Positions 12,036 through 28,711 of a stretch of DNA of 64,000 bases are shown piece by piece; within the stretch, counting starts at the first letter, position 1; every line of letters starts with the position of its first letter. The stretch covers positions 310,001-374,000 of the forward strand of contig JAACJM010000039.1 of assembly GCA_013368315.1 (NCBI GenBank). Direction: 5' to 3'. Made by a program: the position numbers and the translations under genes. The DNA is from Tetrapyrgos nigripes (lineage: Eukaryota > Basidiomycota > Agaricomycetes > Agaricales > Campanellaceae). The notes below the pieces were generated by a model, which was not told the origin of the DNA, searched no databases, and saw only the letters and a list, made by a program, of their open reading frames with translations.

Positions 12036-12453
12036 GTCGGACACGTCGCAGTTTTTCGCAGTCATTTTCCAGTCGTACAACTCCACACTGTGACGTGCCA
12101 CTCTTCTTCGTATCCTTTTCCCCACATACCATTTGCCACTATGTTTGCCTGCTCGCTTGAGCTGACCGTACTTGAAATGTCATTGATACCAAGTTATACG
12201 TTCCCTAGCTTTACCGTCAAATGTAAATGTGCATATTACTACGCGTTCAACACTGGTCTCCGTGGAAAGTAAAATAAGGTTAATTGATTATTACACGGAT
12301 GTACAGACGGATGTACAGATGGCAATAGTAAATAATAGTAAAATTCAGTCAACATCGTCCCCAAGCATGAACGTATTACGAGTATCGTACGCTTAAAATG
12401 AATCAGTGAAGAGAAAGGAATGAGAAGTACATATGCGAATAATAATAGCGGTT

Positions 12454-14948
12454 CTACGCATCGACTTCAGACCAGTCGCTGTCGGTATGAGAATCAGTTT
12501 TCTGTGTTTTCATCTCCTGCTCGTCTGCAGAATCGTGCGAGAGCAATGCCGTTTCTGCTGAGCTAGTCGTGTTTGATGGGGTCACTTCAGGCTCGACATC
12601 ATATGGACGAATGGTAGCGACAGAAGACGTAGTAGACGATGATGATGAAGATTCTGAACTGGGAGGATAGGATAGGGATGTCGGCTGGGGCGGATAAGCC
12701 GAAGGTGTAAGGTCATCATTAGCCTTTTCGGCGGGCTCTACAACCTGATCGTCTGATATTTCTTCATCTTCATCTTCAGCGGTGTTGACACTAACACTGC
12801 TTTCGGAGGAGATAGACACAAGTTCGGTGTCGTCAAAAGATGACGGAAGATTGTTGGACTGGTCCTGAGAGACCATGGCAGTCCGGTCATCGCCTTCACT
12901 CTGGTCAGACACATCCGGTTCAGCGACATCGACCAGCTCGGTCTTGGGTTCCGCTGAGACTTGTTGAGACGAGGACTTTGCAACATCCTCAGCTTCAACC
13001 ATCACTGGTGACTCTTTCCTGCCTCGTTCTTCTTTCTCCTCCTTTCTGACCTTGCTCGTCCATCTGCCCTCAATCTCCTCTTCCAACTCCTCCAACGCCC
13101 TCTCAACTCTTCCAACCACATCTTTTCTCCTTGCTCTAACCTCATCGTTCCCATAACTCTCAACTCCATCCAACTGAGTCAGTAGCGCCGATAACGTCTG
13201 CTCGTAATACCTCACTGGCTGATTGCGGGAGGTGTAGGCCAACTTTAAGATTGTTGACGTCGGACTTGAGGGTTCTGCAGAAGGAGCAGGCGAAGGAGAA
13301 GGCGACGGGTCACGAGAAGGTGTAGGTGTGAAATCGAGTTGGGAAGGGAAGACAAAGTCGGATTCTAGAGCGTGGAAAGCGGCGTCGATGCTCTGTACGG
13401 TTTGCATAGACTTGAGGACGTCGGCAGAAGTGGTTCTGCGTGTTCTGATGGCGAGGACGTAGTCGTAGCAGTCTGCTCAACAGTTCCGGGAAACTTCTCT
13501 TTGCCTTTACTAGAAAACGAAGAAGAGGACGAGGATGGTATGCTGCTGGAAGTAGTAGCATTGGTGCTGCCATTGACATGACCATTTCCAGAGAACGGAT
13601 GAGCAGCAGCATCGGCGAGAGAAGCGAAGATTGCCTGGATAGTGTCCCGGATCTCGGTAGACTCGTCGCTGTAAAGACGATGCTCTAGCTGGTCCTTCAA
13701 AGAAGACGTAGGCGTCTGAGGTCGAGGTCCTTGTTGGGGGTTGGTCGAAGGCTCAGCTGCAGTTGCAGCCGGAGGAATAGCAGTTGCCGATGAAGCACTG
13801 GAATTCGCACCAGGTTCGTTGTAAATGGTAGCGTCTGCAAACGAAGCTAGGATAGCCTGGATAGTGTCTTGAACTTCGGCCGCTTCATCGTCGTTGAGAC
13901 GAGGAGCCAACCTCTCCTTTAGGGCCGCAACGTCAGGCTGGGCTGTAGGGATAGCTACAACTGGAGCATTGATCTATAGAGAAGAACATACTATTAGGAC
14001 CAGCTGAATGAAGAAATAGCAGTGCAGACTTACCCACTGTGCGTTGTCTTTCTTACAATTAAGAGACTGGAAAGATGCCTTTGGCTGATCGGAAACAAAG
14101 TGCACCGAGGGCTTCAGAGAGCCAACTTTCGTCTTAGCGGTCTCCTTCGGTTTGGAAGAATCGGAGTGATTCGTTGGCTGGCCAAACAAGAGATTCAAAA
14201 CTTCCTCAAAGCCCTTGATCTCAGCGCCACGCTCAGTAGAAGTTGCGATATTGATGGTGGGTACGGTTGCCGGGAAGCGGTGGGAAGCAAGACGCTGACA
14301 ATGATTACTAGAATGATTGTAAACCTGGCAAGCACGAATAGATGTGAGTAAAGAAACAACGCAGGCAAAACATTCCATACACACCTTCCTGTCGGCTGCA
14401 TCTGCAAGCATACGAATGAGAGGCTGTCCTGGGCCTGCACGAGCACGAGCAACTTGGCGTGCCGTCTCCAGCTGTTGTTCCTGTCGAAGAGCAAGAAGTC
14501 GTTCCTCTTCTTCCTGTCGACGGCGAGTAAGCAACGTCAGTGCCTCCTCTTCCCGCTTCTTCTTCAATGCAAGAGAGTTCGCCTCTTCAATCTCCCGACG
14601 ACGGACAACTTCCAGTTCTCTGACGGCAGCAGCTCGTCTAAGCTCTTCCTCTTCAAATTCATGACGCAGAAGGGATAGACGGTCATAGGATGAGGGATGC
14701 GGATGCTCGTAGGACGAGTAGGAGTGATAAGGGTTCGAGAGCTGGCTGCGTCGCTTCTGCAGCTCGATCTCCTCCAAACGACGTCGGAGTCCGTCTTCTT
14801 CCCGTTGGATGGCTTCGGCAGCGAGATAGTCGGCTTCTGCAGCCTTGGCTTCAGCTAAAGCACTGAGATATCGGTCGCGAGGAGTGAATGAAGGTCGAGA
14901 ATAGAGGTCATTTGATAGAGATGGATATTGACGGAGAGTGCTGAACAT
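12454..14948 (-). CDS. BAG-domain protein with N-terminal coiled coil
   Basis: BAG domains bind the Hsp70 ATPase domain and act as nucleotide-exchange co-chaperones. The N-terminus (from the ATG at 14948) starts MFSTLRQYPSLSNDLYSR and runs into a long Arg/Glu/Ala-rich coiled coil (RDRYLSALAEAKAAEADYL and on). The middle has two similar segments (DEAAEVQDTIQAILASFADA and a second with STEIRDTIQAIFASLADA). The BAG-like helices follow (about LKLAYTSRNQPVRYYEQ to ALEELEEEIEGRW), then an acidic Ser/Glu/Asp tail ending SDWSEVDA. Exons: 14948-14385, 14324-14034, 13973-12454. The frame changes once around 13450-13480; adding one base there makes the third exon exactly divisible by three. BAG assignment is fair, and the client is unknown. 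Confidence 0.7.
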
Positions 14949-15268
14949 GTCGGTGGTCAATGGAAAAGTTGGTAAAGATTTCCATTGTTCCAATCAGTTT
15001 TTATACTGGATGAGAGGAGGCTGAGTCAGTTTACAGGTGTACGCGCGTTCAGGGGGAGAATATTCGTGAACGTTGGAGAGAAGAACGTAGCATGACTCAG
15101 CCCGAAACTTGGACGCGTAAGCCCGACGCGTCAGCGCGACTTGTTTTGTTAAGTAGAAATCAACGATTGCGTATGAGTAAACTAATAATACAGCTGTTTT
15201 CTAATGGATATATGGTTATTGCCTATGCAGAAGTCCAAGTGAGAGAAATGTAGTCAGAGGCTTCAACT

Positions 15269-16135
15269 TCAAGCAGTTGTCAAGTTAACCATTCTCAACT
15301 GCGAAACCGTCCCAGCTGTACGACAGGACGGGCATCCTTCGCTATTCTCAAAAATATGAGTGATGCATCTGTAGAAGCATGTCATCAGTACTATGTATAT
15401 GGAAAGGCAAACGTATACTCACGACTCGCAGAACAGATGACCACAACGCGTAGCTTTCACCGTTTTAGGCGTAGATAGGCAGATAGCACACTTTTGCTTC
15501 AACTTCTTTGAGGGCTGAGATCCATTGGCCCGACGAGTCTTCATCGCAAGAATAGCTTTCGTCACCTCAACCCTGGATTTTGGTTTGACAGTTGAATCCA
15601 AGCCACCGAGCAAGTCATCCACAAAACCCGCTTCGCCTTGACGCATAGATTCTCGTTCAAGTTCCTTGGCCACAGCGTCTTCCCAGCCATCGATGTATCC
15701 ATGGATCTGCACATAGTGAGGTAGTGGTGGAAGACGCCTGCGATTGTGTTTAGGTGCGTGCTCAAGATGCACACGGAGGCCAGCAGTAGTTTCAAAGTGT
15801 TTCCAGCAATGGTCGTGGGCACAGAAGTGGTGGCGATTAGACAAGTCGTAGTGCTAAAGAAAAAGGAGGTGAGTAAAGGAAGATGAAAAAGGTTCACGGA
15901 GTTGACTTACACAGCGTAGGGCGTTCATGTTCAGGAAACCTTTGTTGCAGGTTTCGCATCGAGGGTGGACGTCTCGAGTCTCGTCGACGTGTTGACGCAA
16001 AAGGTCATTGGTTGGGAAGTAGAGATCACAGAGGGAGCAGTAATTGTCAAGCGCTGCCCTGGATGGGTTATGACGGTGATGGAGAATGACGCTAGCATCA
16101 GGAGAGCAAGCTTGAGTTGCACAAGTACTGATCAT
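15269..16135 (-). CDS. C2H2 zinc-finger / RING-finger protein
   Basis: A 251-residue protein from three exons (16135-15911, 15853-15423, 15368-15269) that sum exactly to 252 codons. The N-terminal half has C2H2-type fingers (CSLCDLYFPTNDLLRQHVDE, then CETCNKGF and CAHDHCWKHFETTAGLRVH). The C-terminus has a C3HC4 RING: CAIC, CGHLFCESC and CPSC. RING domains usually recruit an E2 enzyme, so an E3 ubiquitin ligase is the natural inference; the fingers may bind nucleic acid or protein. The second intron lies inside the RING, between CES and CITH. The substrate is unknown. Confidence 0.82.
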
Positions 16136-17189
16136 GATTAAGAGTAAGAGTGAAAGTAGATGATACTAATGTGAAGGGCTGTGAGTGGGTGATAGTAGTG
16201 TGAGCTTGGGTAAAGCTGGAAGATAGCAATGTGAAGCTTGAGTCAAGCTAAGGATGGGTGAGATGATGGAAGTTGGAAGTCAAGTTGACGTTGGGGGCAA
16301 GACATTTCCTGGCTGATTTTTTATACATCCTATGAGACCTAGACATAGACATAACTGCCAGTGACCCCTTTTCTTCCTAGCAACCCAGCCCCTTCGTCGG
16401 TCATTATTTGCACTCGGAGGAGAGGGTAGAGTCGTACCGGAGAGATAGAAATACCGGAGAAATGAAGCAATAGTACCCAGGATCCAAGGCGTCAGTCAGA
16501 CTCTAGATCTGTTGTAGTCTTTATTTTTCAGTTGCATTCAGTGGAACTTCGAGACCAAATTGAGACAAGAGTACTCCTGCAGGGCTTGGACCCTCCTCTG
16601 AGACAACCTGCAGACAGCGTCGGCCATGGGCCCAAGTAGATCCAAGATGACAGTCGCAGCTATGAACGTGGAAGTCAGCGTGCAAAAGAATGGGATGGTC
16701 ACATGGAATCTCTTGTCAGAACCTCGACGACGCCGACGGTGTTAGTTTCACCTTTTCAACTGGCCTGTACTACCGGGGAGTCTCCTTCTCCAGCTCTGTC
16801 TTTATCGCCAGAAATTTCTTCATCATTTCTCATTTCTCAGCTCCACTCCTAATCCATGTCATCGCCTCTCTCCTTTTGCCGTTAAAACGTCAAGAGGAGA
16901 GTGACAAGTCACGAACTTGGACAGGACTGGCGGACGCGTCGAAAACTGTAGTTTTTGGCAACAACGATTCGGAAATAAGTAGTCTGATCATGTGTTGGTT
17001 GAGGGCGTCTACAAGTTGAATACAACAGAAGTTGATGCCGAAGGATTTGGGCTTCTGGTAAGTGCTCAAGATCGCGTCGCGTCTGTCCCCTTCAGCTCAC
17101 ATGTCTTAAAAGAGGTTGACAGATTCATGTGTGACTGGCTAGACGATTAGAACCAGCTATTCATCTTATTCGCAACTTCCCTATCCGAG
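16136..17189. other. Divergent spacer between RING gene and HET gene
   Basis: About 1 kb holding the presumed promoters of both neighbours. An open frame at 16690-17019 (109 aa, one hydrophobic stretch) has no recognisable domain and no clear start context, so I do not call it. Confidence 0.4.
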
Positions 17190-19280
17190 ATGCGTCTCTT
17201 GAATACAGCGACTCTCCAGCTCGTCGATTTCATCCGCGATATCCCTCTCTATGCCATCCTTTCTCATACATGGGGACCCGAAGAGGTTTCGTTGCAAGAT
17301 CTCCAGGATCCCAGCGGAAAGGCCAGGCAGATGGCCGGCTTCTCCAAGATACAAAAATCTTGCGAACTCGCTCGCAATTACCACTTCGAGTACATTTGGA
17401 TTGATACCTGCTGCATAAACAAAGAAAGCAGCGCCGAACTATCCGAAGCCATCAACTCCATGTATCCGTACTATCGTTCCTCCCGAGTTTGCTACGTGTA
17501 CATGTCCGACGTCCGCAATGAGAACCCGAGAGCTACCACTTCCTCTTCTTCATTCAGAAACAGCCGCTAGTTCACTCGCGGCTGGACGCTCCAGGAGCTA
17601 CTCGCACCATCCAACATCCTGTTTTTCGACCAGGATTGGAACGAAATTGGGACAAAATCCAGTTTGGCAGATGTCCTGACCGCCGTGACTGGCATACCTT
17701 TCCAAATCCTCCGTGGTGATCTTTCTGTCAAAGTTAGCATCGCCGCGAGGATGTCTTGGGCTGCGAAGAGGCAAACGACGAGGTCAGAGGATATCGCATA
17801 TTGCCTTATGGGTATATTTAGTGTCAACATGCCGACACTTTATGGAGAGGGTGCGCAGCGTGCGTTTATGCGGCTACAGGAGGAAATCATTAAATATTCA
17901 GACGACCAGAGTATCTTTGCTTGGAGGATGCAGACCCGTCCTTCTGCGTCCCAGGAGTTTGATATCAGCGATGGACGAAGTCTGTTTGCTAGTTCCCCAG
18001 CGGAGTTTATAGATTCTGGCAAGCTTTCAGCGTCTTCAAACCGAGACGTGGGTGCATCGCCGTACGCTATGACCAATCTGGGTCTGCATATCTACTTGCC
18101 CGTCATCTCTGTAAAACCCCAGGAGCGTATTTGTCTGGCCATTCTCAATTGCAATTTGCATGGACGAGCTGTAGGTATATACCTGCATAGGAAGTATCCG
18201 CTGGGCCTACAGTTCTCCAGAGTGAAGGCAGATGATGTTGCTCTTGAACATGATTGGGTCATACCAACTCAGAAGCAGGAGATTTATGTGCAGCATCGGA
18301 ATGCGGCCAGAATCTTCGAGGAGTCACCTATAGAAGGGATATATAACCAATGCGCTTTAGAAATCCGAAATCTTCCTTCACTACAGGGTTTCGCTGCCAC
18401 CAAGACTGTTTCCCAATTCGGTGCTTGGGCTCGGAGGCCGATAATGGGCTCCGCCGCTTCCCGACTCTCCAATAAGTCTTTTGACGATGACGTTGTATAT
18501 TTGTGGGCAGGACAACAAGTCAATATACAGTATTGGCACAGCACGACAAACGAGTCGTTTACAGTGGTGCTCGGACGCGGTTTGGACTATGAAGCAGGCG
18601 CAGGCCATATCTTATGGGCAAAAGTCCTTGTCGACTCGGATATATGGGATCAGCCGGAGTCTTGGGGGGTCACCGAAGTTGGTACACGACGTGGGTTGAC
18701 GTTTTTGAATCTCGCAGAGCGAGATTCGCAAATGCTGAAAAGTGGTGAATATATCTCTGTTATTGTTCACTGTACAGGCAGCAGGAATCTCTACGTTGCA
18801 GAAATTTCCATCGGGCCTGTGAAACAAGCTCAGGCAATTGCTTCGATCCCATCCGAGCTCAAATACAGCTTTGATGTGAAGTCATTAAAGTCTTATTGTT
18901 CCACGGAAGGCTTTACCTTGGATCACAACGCCTCCTCGCCTGGTTACTACCACAACCAGGATGGAGTTTTACATGTTCCCGAAGATGGGTTTGGCGTCTT
19001 GGATGTTCGCGATGATACGGATACAGTGGTATTTGCAATTGCTCTGGGAATGTATTCTGGAGCATGGGTTGAGGTCCTGCTTCATACTGAACTGGAAAGG
19101 CTGGCAAAGATGATGTGGAAGTCGTACTCGCCGCCCGTTCATCAAGCCAGGTGTAGGACGTCAGTATCCGTCCGTGGGTATGAAGGGACCATACAGGTTT
19201 ATGAAGTTCAAACTTTGGCTTCACATGCGACACACGTACTGAAAGCAACTCTGCTCAAAAATACAGCTAGTAGTAGTTGA
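17190..19280 (+). pseudogene. HET-domain (heterokaryon incompatibility) gene with one in-frame stop
   Basis: HET domains drive the cell-death reaction when genetically different fungal hyphae fuse. The N-terminal domain is clear: MRLLNTATLQLVDF, AILSHTWG, EYIWIDTCCINKESSAELSE, CYVYMSDV, then FTRGWTLQELLAP and RSEDIAYCLMGIF. A long C-terminal region without recognised domain follows. The whole 2,091-bp frame is open except for one TAG at 17568-17570, inside the HET domain in a segment reading SR*FTRGWTLQELLAP. This family normally has Trp at that position (RWFTRGWTLQEL), so one G-to-A change (TGG to TAG) explains it. No frameshift is seen. Translation would stop after 126 residues. It could be a recent null allele or, less likely, a base-call error. 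No intron is needed. Confidence 0.82.
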
Positions 19281-19670
19281 ATGGATTGCACGACGTTCTT
19301 CGTTCTTCCTAGCCTATGTTTCAATTACAAAATAATGAACATCCTTGATGATGAAGAGGGTGTTAAGTAAAATTTTACGGTGCAAGTGCCGTGGATCAAC
19401 ACCCAGTTTTTCCTGCACCTCTGCCGCAAAAATGACAAGCTGTTGGACCAGCCAACTGCCTAGCGACCCACGCCGCTTAATACCCTTGAATCCTGGGCGC
19501 CGTTGTAGCCCTGACTAGTTACCAGAGATATCTTACCTTCACTGATGCTAGCGTACAGTCCTCGGTACATTTGAAAGGATGTGAACAAGAATATAATTTC
19601 ATTCTGAGTGTGATACAAGGAGATAACGACTCAACGAGAGTCGGGCTCATGGATGTGAGAGAAGGAGTTG

Positions 19671-19799
19671 GAATGGACCATGCCTAGCTGGTGGACGAGC
19701 TGGTGAAGGGAAAGATGGGAGGCCAGCTGGTATGATGGAATGGACCGGAATGCCAAGCTGGTGGGCGAGCTGGTGAGGGAAAGATGAGAGACCAGCTGA
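19671..19799. repeat. Two-copy tandem repeat, unit about 67 bp
   Basis: GAATGGACC..CTAGCTGGTGG..GAGCTGGTGA..GGGAAAGATG..CCAGCTG occurs twice in direct order, with scattered differences (about 19671-19737 and 19738-19799). It lies 35 bp before the MITE-like element and encodes nothing I can recognise. Confidence 0.75.
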
Positions 19800-19833
19800 C
19801 GGAGGCAGAATAAACCTGAGTAGCACGCACGCC

Positions 19834-20074
19834 CAGTAGTAACCAATATTCCGTGTCAGAAGTTAGTTGGGAAACATCAAATCTCTGGTGCTCGGAAACG
19901 GATTCGAAAACTTTAAATTTCCGAAGCCTTCGGCAAGCGATCCGATTGGCTCGGATCCGCTTCCGATAGATTTCTGAAGCACGAAAACCTTTCGTTTCCA
20001 AACGAGTTTCCTGGTCGCTCGAAAGCTCGACCTTTCCTAACTAACTTTTGACGAGTGAATATTGGTTACTGCTG
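19834..20074. mobile_element. MITE-like element with terminal inverted repeats
   Basis: The left end starts CAGTAGTAACCAATATTC. The reverse complement of the right end starts CAGCAGTAACCAATATTC, 17 of 18 identical. The match continues imperfectly to a shared AAGTTAGTT, giving a TIR of about 35 bp. The element is 241 bp and has no coding capacity, which fits a non-autonomous DNA transposon. I cannot see a clear target-site duplication, so the exact ends are uncertain by a few bases. Confidence 0.7.
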
Positions 20075-20558
20075 AGTGTGACGTCATAACATGTTCAGGC
20101 TGACTGAGCTGATACACTGATACCTGTCGCCGGTGAGGACTCTTTCGCATTGGTCCGATCTGTCTATGATGTATCGTGTACTGGTCGTTGAGCAATCACT
20201 TTGCAATCACTCTCGCTTCCTTGAAGTTGACGCCATTGTCCCAAACCACTCTTGAAATCCGCTTTTGCCGGCAAAATCTTCCACATCGCCGTTTTGACAT
20301 GCTTGTCATTCTTCGACTCATTTTTCATACACCTAAGTATCAACCTGCATCTCGTGCACCTGACGTCGTCTTAACCCTGACCGGCGACCGCCTGGAGATG
20401 GAACTTCAGAGGATGGGTCCCATGTACCCTACAGTCGCTGGTGCCAAGTCTTTTCATATCCAACTGTTTGACTCCATCCTTCACGAGGAGCCCCAGGATT
20501 TTGGTAGGATTTCCTCTTTCCAGAAGGTGATGATCCTGTCTACGCGGGGAGGAAAGCG
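20075..20558. other. Spacer with an unassigned open frame
   Basis: An open frame ends at 20565; its second half contains LQRMGPMYPTVAG and LHEEPQDFGRISSF, which look somewhat coding-like. No family is recognised. It may be a relic of an LRR-type gene, but the evidence is too thin for a gene call. Confidence 0.3.
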
Positions 20559-20566
20559 TATATAAA
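20559..20566 (+). promoter_or_regulatory. TATA box of the MFS transporter gene
   Basis: TATATAAA lies 120 bp upstream of the transporter ATG. With the usual fungal spacing, transcription would start around 20595-20650. Confidence 0.5.
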
Positions 20567-20685
20567 GATGAATGACGCTAGAGGTAGTTTGGTTTGCCTC
20601 TGGTCCTCTGCCAAGTCGAGTACACCCCAGCCCTTGCATCATATATCGAGCATCCTTGGCCCTACTGTTGTAACCCCGCTGTAGT

Positions 20686-22496
20686 ATGGGTTGGAACACT
20701 CACGCGTCGAATACTGATCCTCCTGAAGTTCGAAAGTGGCGGATTCATCTGATAGCCCTTGTGGCCTCTATGTCGACTCTAGCAAGTACGTTTAAGACCG
20801 TTTCCTCTGTGGCATATTCTTATGGACCATTTTATCAGTGGGTTATGACACAGCCGTCATTGGCGGTACTATGGCTTTGGATTCGTTCATCAAGCTATTT
20901 TGGCCTGGATCAGGTTTCCCAGATAAGCAGAGACACGATACAAGGCAGTATTGTTTCGACTTTTCAGGTGAGTTTACCTCCAAGTACACCTCAGAGGGAG
21001 TTGTGCTAAGTAAGGCCTTTTGCTCAGGCTGGTTGCTTCTTTGGCGCTCTCCTCACCTTTCCTATCGCTGAGATATTCGGCCGCAAAAGGACTGTCATGC
21101 TCGCAGCTTTGGTTTTCCTCGTTGGTGGTACGCTTATGACCGCCTCACGAGGGAATCTGAACATGGTTTACGGAGGTCGTCCCATTGCGGGTCTTGGAAT
21201 TGGCGCGTCCTCTCTGACTGTCCCCGTATACTTGGCCGAGGTTTCCCCCTTCCATTAGAGGTCGTCTGGTCGGCATATTCGAAATCGCGAGCCAGGGTGA
21301 AGGCATGCTAGGTTTTTGGATAAATTACGGGACAGATCGGGGTATCAATGTGGATTCACAGTCTCAGTGGATCATCCCTCTTGCAATCCAACCAGTTCCT
21401 GGAGTTTCTCTGTTTCTAGTAATGATGTGGTGCCCTGAATCTCCCCGTTGGCTTGCCCGAGGCAACAATTTTGATGCAGCTGAGCGAATTCTTGTCAGAA
21501 TACGTGCTCTGCCTGCAAACCATCCTTACATCCAGCAGGAGATGAACGAGATTAGAGCTCAGGTCGAACAACGTAGCACGAACCGTCTTAGCAAGAAGCA
21601 GATGTTCATGAAACTCTTCCAGAAGGGAACGCGCAATCGGTTGGGTCTTGGTCTAGCTATGATGTTTTACAGTCGTTCACAGGTGTAAGTACCGCGTTTG
21701 CCAACTGTTGATCCTCCAGTCAACTTATGAAGCTCCTTCGCAGGTCAACGTCATAACATACTATGCACCCCGTATCTTTGAGACCCTCGGAATCTCTGGA
21801 ACATCCGTGAAGCTCTTCTCTACTGGTTTCTACGGCATTACCAAAACCCGAGTCGGCATGTTAGCCTTCAGCTTCATCGTCGTCGAACGCGTAGGACGAA
21901 GGAAAGGACTCATTTGGGGCGCATTCCTCGGCTGCATACCCATGTGGTACATCGGGGGCTACGTGATGCGAGCAGACCCTGCCACTGCTGCTGCCAGAGG
22001 AAGCATCCATCGAGACGGCTGGGGATATCTAGCCATGGCGTCTGTATACGTGAACGGCTTTATCGTGTGTGCCACTTGGCAAGGCATAACATGGACATAT
22101 GCCTCGGAGATCTTTCCACTGGATATCCGTATGCTGTGTGTTGCGCTTACGACGGCGATGACATGGCTTGGGTCTTTTATTATCGCACGGAGTACGCCTT
22201 ATATGATTTCAGATTTTGGGTATGGGGCGTACTTTTTCTTTGGGACGGTGCTGGTGTGCATGGGGCTCTGGTCGTTTTTCTTCGTCCCTGAAACCAAGGG
22301 TAAAACGCTGGAGGAGATGGATGCCTTGTTTATGAAACCTATGCACAAGGTCGTATGGGCGCAGATTCGGGGAAGACCAGTACTAGATGACCATTCAGGG
22401 TCAAAGGAAGACAGGCGGTCGAGCGTTGCGGAAGAGGAGAAGGTGGGAATTGAGCATCTCGAGATCCCAGAAACGAACAATAACGACAAAAGGTAG
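20686..22496 (+). CDS. MFS sugar/quinate-type transporter
   Basis: A 12-TM major facilitator of the fungal sugar porter family. Visible signatures are YDTAVIGGTMALDSF in TM1, GRKRTVM and GGRPIAGLGIGA, NVITYYAPRIF around TM7, ERVGRRKGLIWGA, and PETKGKTLEEMDALF after TM12. The closest family resemblance is to quinate permeases; the substrate cannot be fixed. Exons: 20686-20785, 20839-20967, 21028-21684, 21744-22496. Three frame breaks fall at homopolymers: one extra T at 20898-20901, a change at the C5 run 21245-21249 (PPSIRG expected), and one missing T at 21665-21668 (LQSFTG expected). Correcting all three gives exactly 547 codons. A TATA box precedes the gene. Either the gene is decaying or the assembly has indel errors; I favour the latter. 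Confidence 0.82.
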
Positions 22497-23450
22497 TTAA
22501 TTGTAGCTTGTGTAAACCATGTACGTATACAAGATGTAACATACCAATGAACGCGGAATCTCAGAATCACGAATTTGGGCAACCCTACTATAGGACTGCC
22601 GCGTACGTGTTCTACTCCGAGTAAAACTGAAAGAAGCTACTGGAAGGCGATAAGATTTGGAGAGATGATTAAATCGAAGAGTAGACAAGCAAGAAGAGAA
22701 AGGGAGCAGAGGAGTAGCAGGAGATATGAAGAAAGTCTTCGGCGTAAGTACCTCGGGAGGATGGACACGACTCAAATTTAAAACAACGCACGACGTAGTT
22801 GGAGCTTGGTTTGAGCCACGCATCGATGATAGTAGTCCCAGCTCGGCTTCGTCCTCCACAAGGATAACCTGTGCAATCAGAACTTGAAATGTCGGGATAG
22901 CTGCCAGTGATCACGAGTGTGCGTTTTGGATTGTCGTCGTCATCGTGCAAAATGTCGTAGAGGCTCGGGGAGTCAGATACTTACATAGTCAGACCGTGTT
23001 CAACAGTGTTGACGTCAAGCTGATGTTATACGTGTTCTCTCAACTTTGGTTCAACTTCCCTGTCGTCGTAATTTTTCCTCCTCAAGTCCTGGACCATTGG
23101 AAGGGCAAGATGGTCTCATATCCTCTACGAGACCCGATCAGCGTCCACGCGTGCTCTTGGTGCAGGACTCATTCGAGACATTGCTGCCTGGAAGACAGCA
23201 TTCATGTCAAGTGCTAGTATAACCCTCGTGCGTTGCCTTCTTGGTGATGATTCGGTCTATAGGTGTCGGATGGTGTTTTACTACACTGTCTGGAATTATG
23301 ACCCACGCCTCTAGTTTGGTACCAGTATCGATTCGGCCATCTGGGTAGAGCTAGGCGCTTGGAGAAGTGTCGGAAAGTAACCGGGACGTTTAAAGGAAGG
23401 GTTATTTCTTCCTTATACAGACTACAATACACTCCATGTTAAATGATTCA
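22497..23450. other. Convergent spacer between MFS and PRP16 genes
   Basis: About 950 bp between two 3' ends. Minus-strand frames around 22570-22950 (one with HDDDDNPKRTLVITGSYPD) have some coding character and a possible donor, but no start, no family and no consistent exon chain. I see no gene I can support. Confidence 0.35.
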
Positions 23451-28216
<4,766 letters not shown>

Positions 28217-28711
28217 CTACTGAGCTTGCAAGTTGAAATGAGCGTAGAAATTGAAGAGAGTGTTTACGCGTGATTGGCGATTCTCGTTCTGCAACATCCT
28301 GTTTCATCAAAACTTCATTTACAATACTTCGTTTGAAGCTCACATGAGCTAGGAGAGTGTAGCCTGATACAAGACAACTCAATGTACGGTCCCTCCGTCT
28401 CTCTAATGATCACACCCATTACTTCGGTATCACTAACCAAAGAAACGCGAAGCAGCGCTGCCTGAGCAGTGAACATTCATTCAACTTGTCGTTACTGTCT
28501 TTCACCCCGGTCAAAGCAATGTCCGGAATGAGTATCCAATTGTGGATTCCATACAACTCTATTGTTACATTCAGCATTTCAGAAAATTTCAGCGTACTTG
28601 CAGCGTACAATGTCAATCTAATAGTAACCGTTGAGTCGACAGCCTGTACTATCAATGGAAGGTCGCTTACCAGCTGGAGCCCAGCAGCAGTTTACCTTCA
28701 TCCCACTGGTA
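28217..28711. other. Spacer upstream of PRP16
   Basis: Presumed PRP16 promoter and the 3' side of the next gene. A 78-aa minus-strand frame (28419-28655) has no recognised domain. Nothing else is supported. Confidence 0.35.

Noticed and set aside
16690..17019. 109-codon open frame upstream of the HET gene
   Set aside because: No recognisable domain, no splice pattern and no promoter element. It is likely chance in a spacer.
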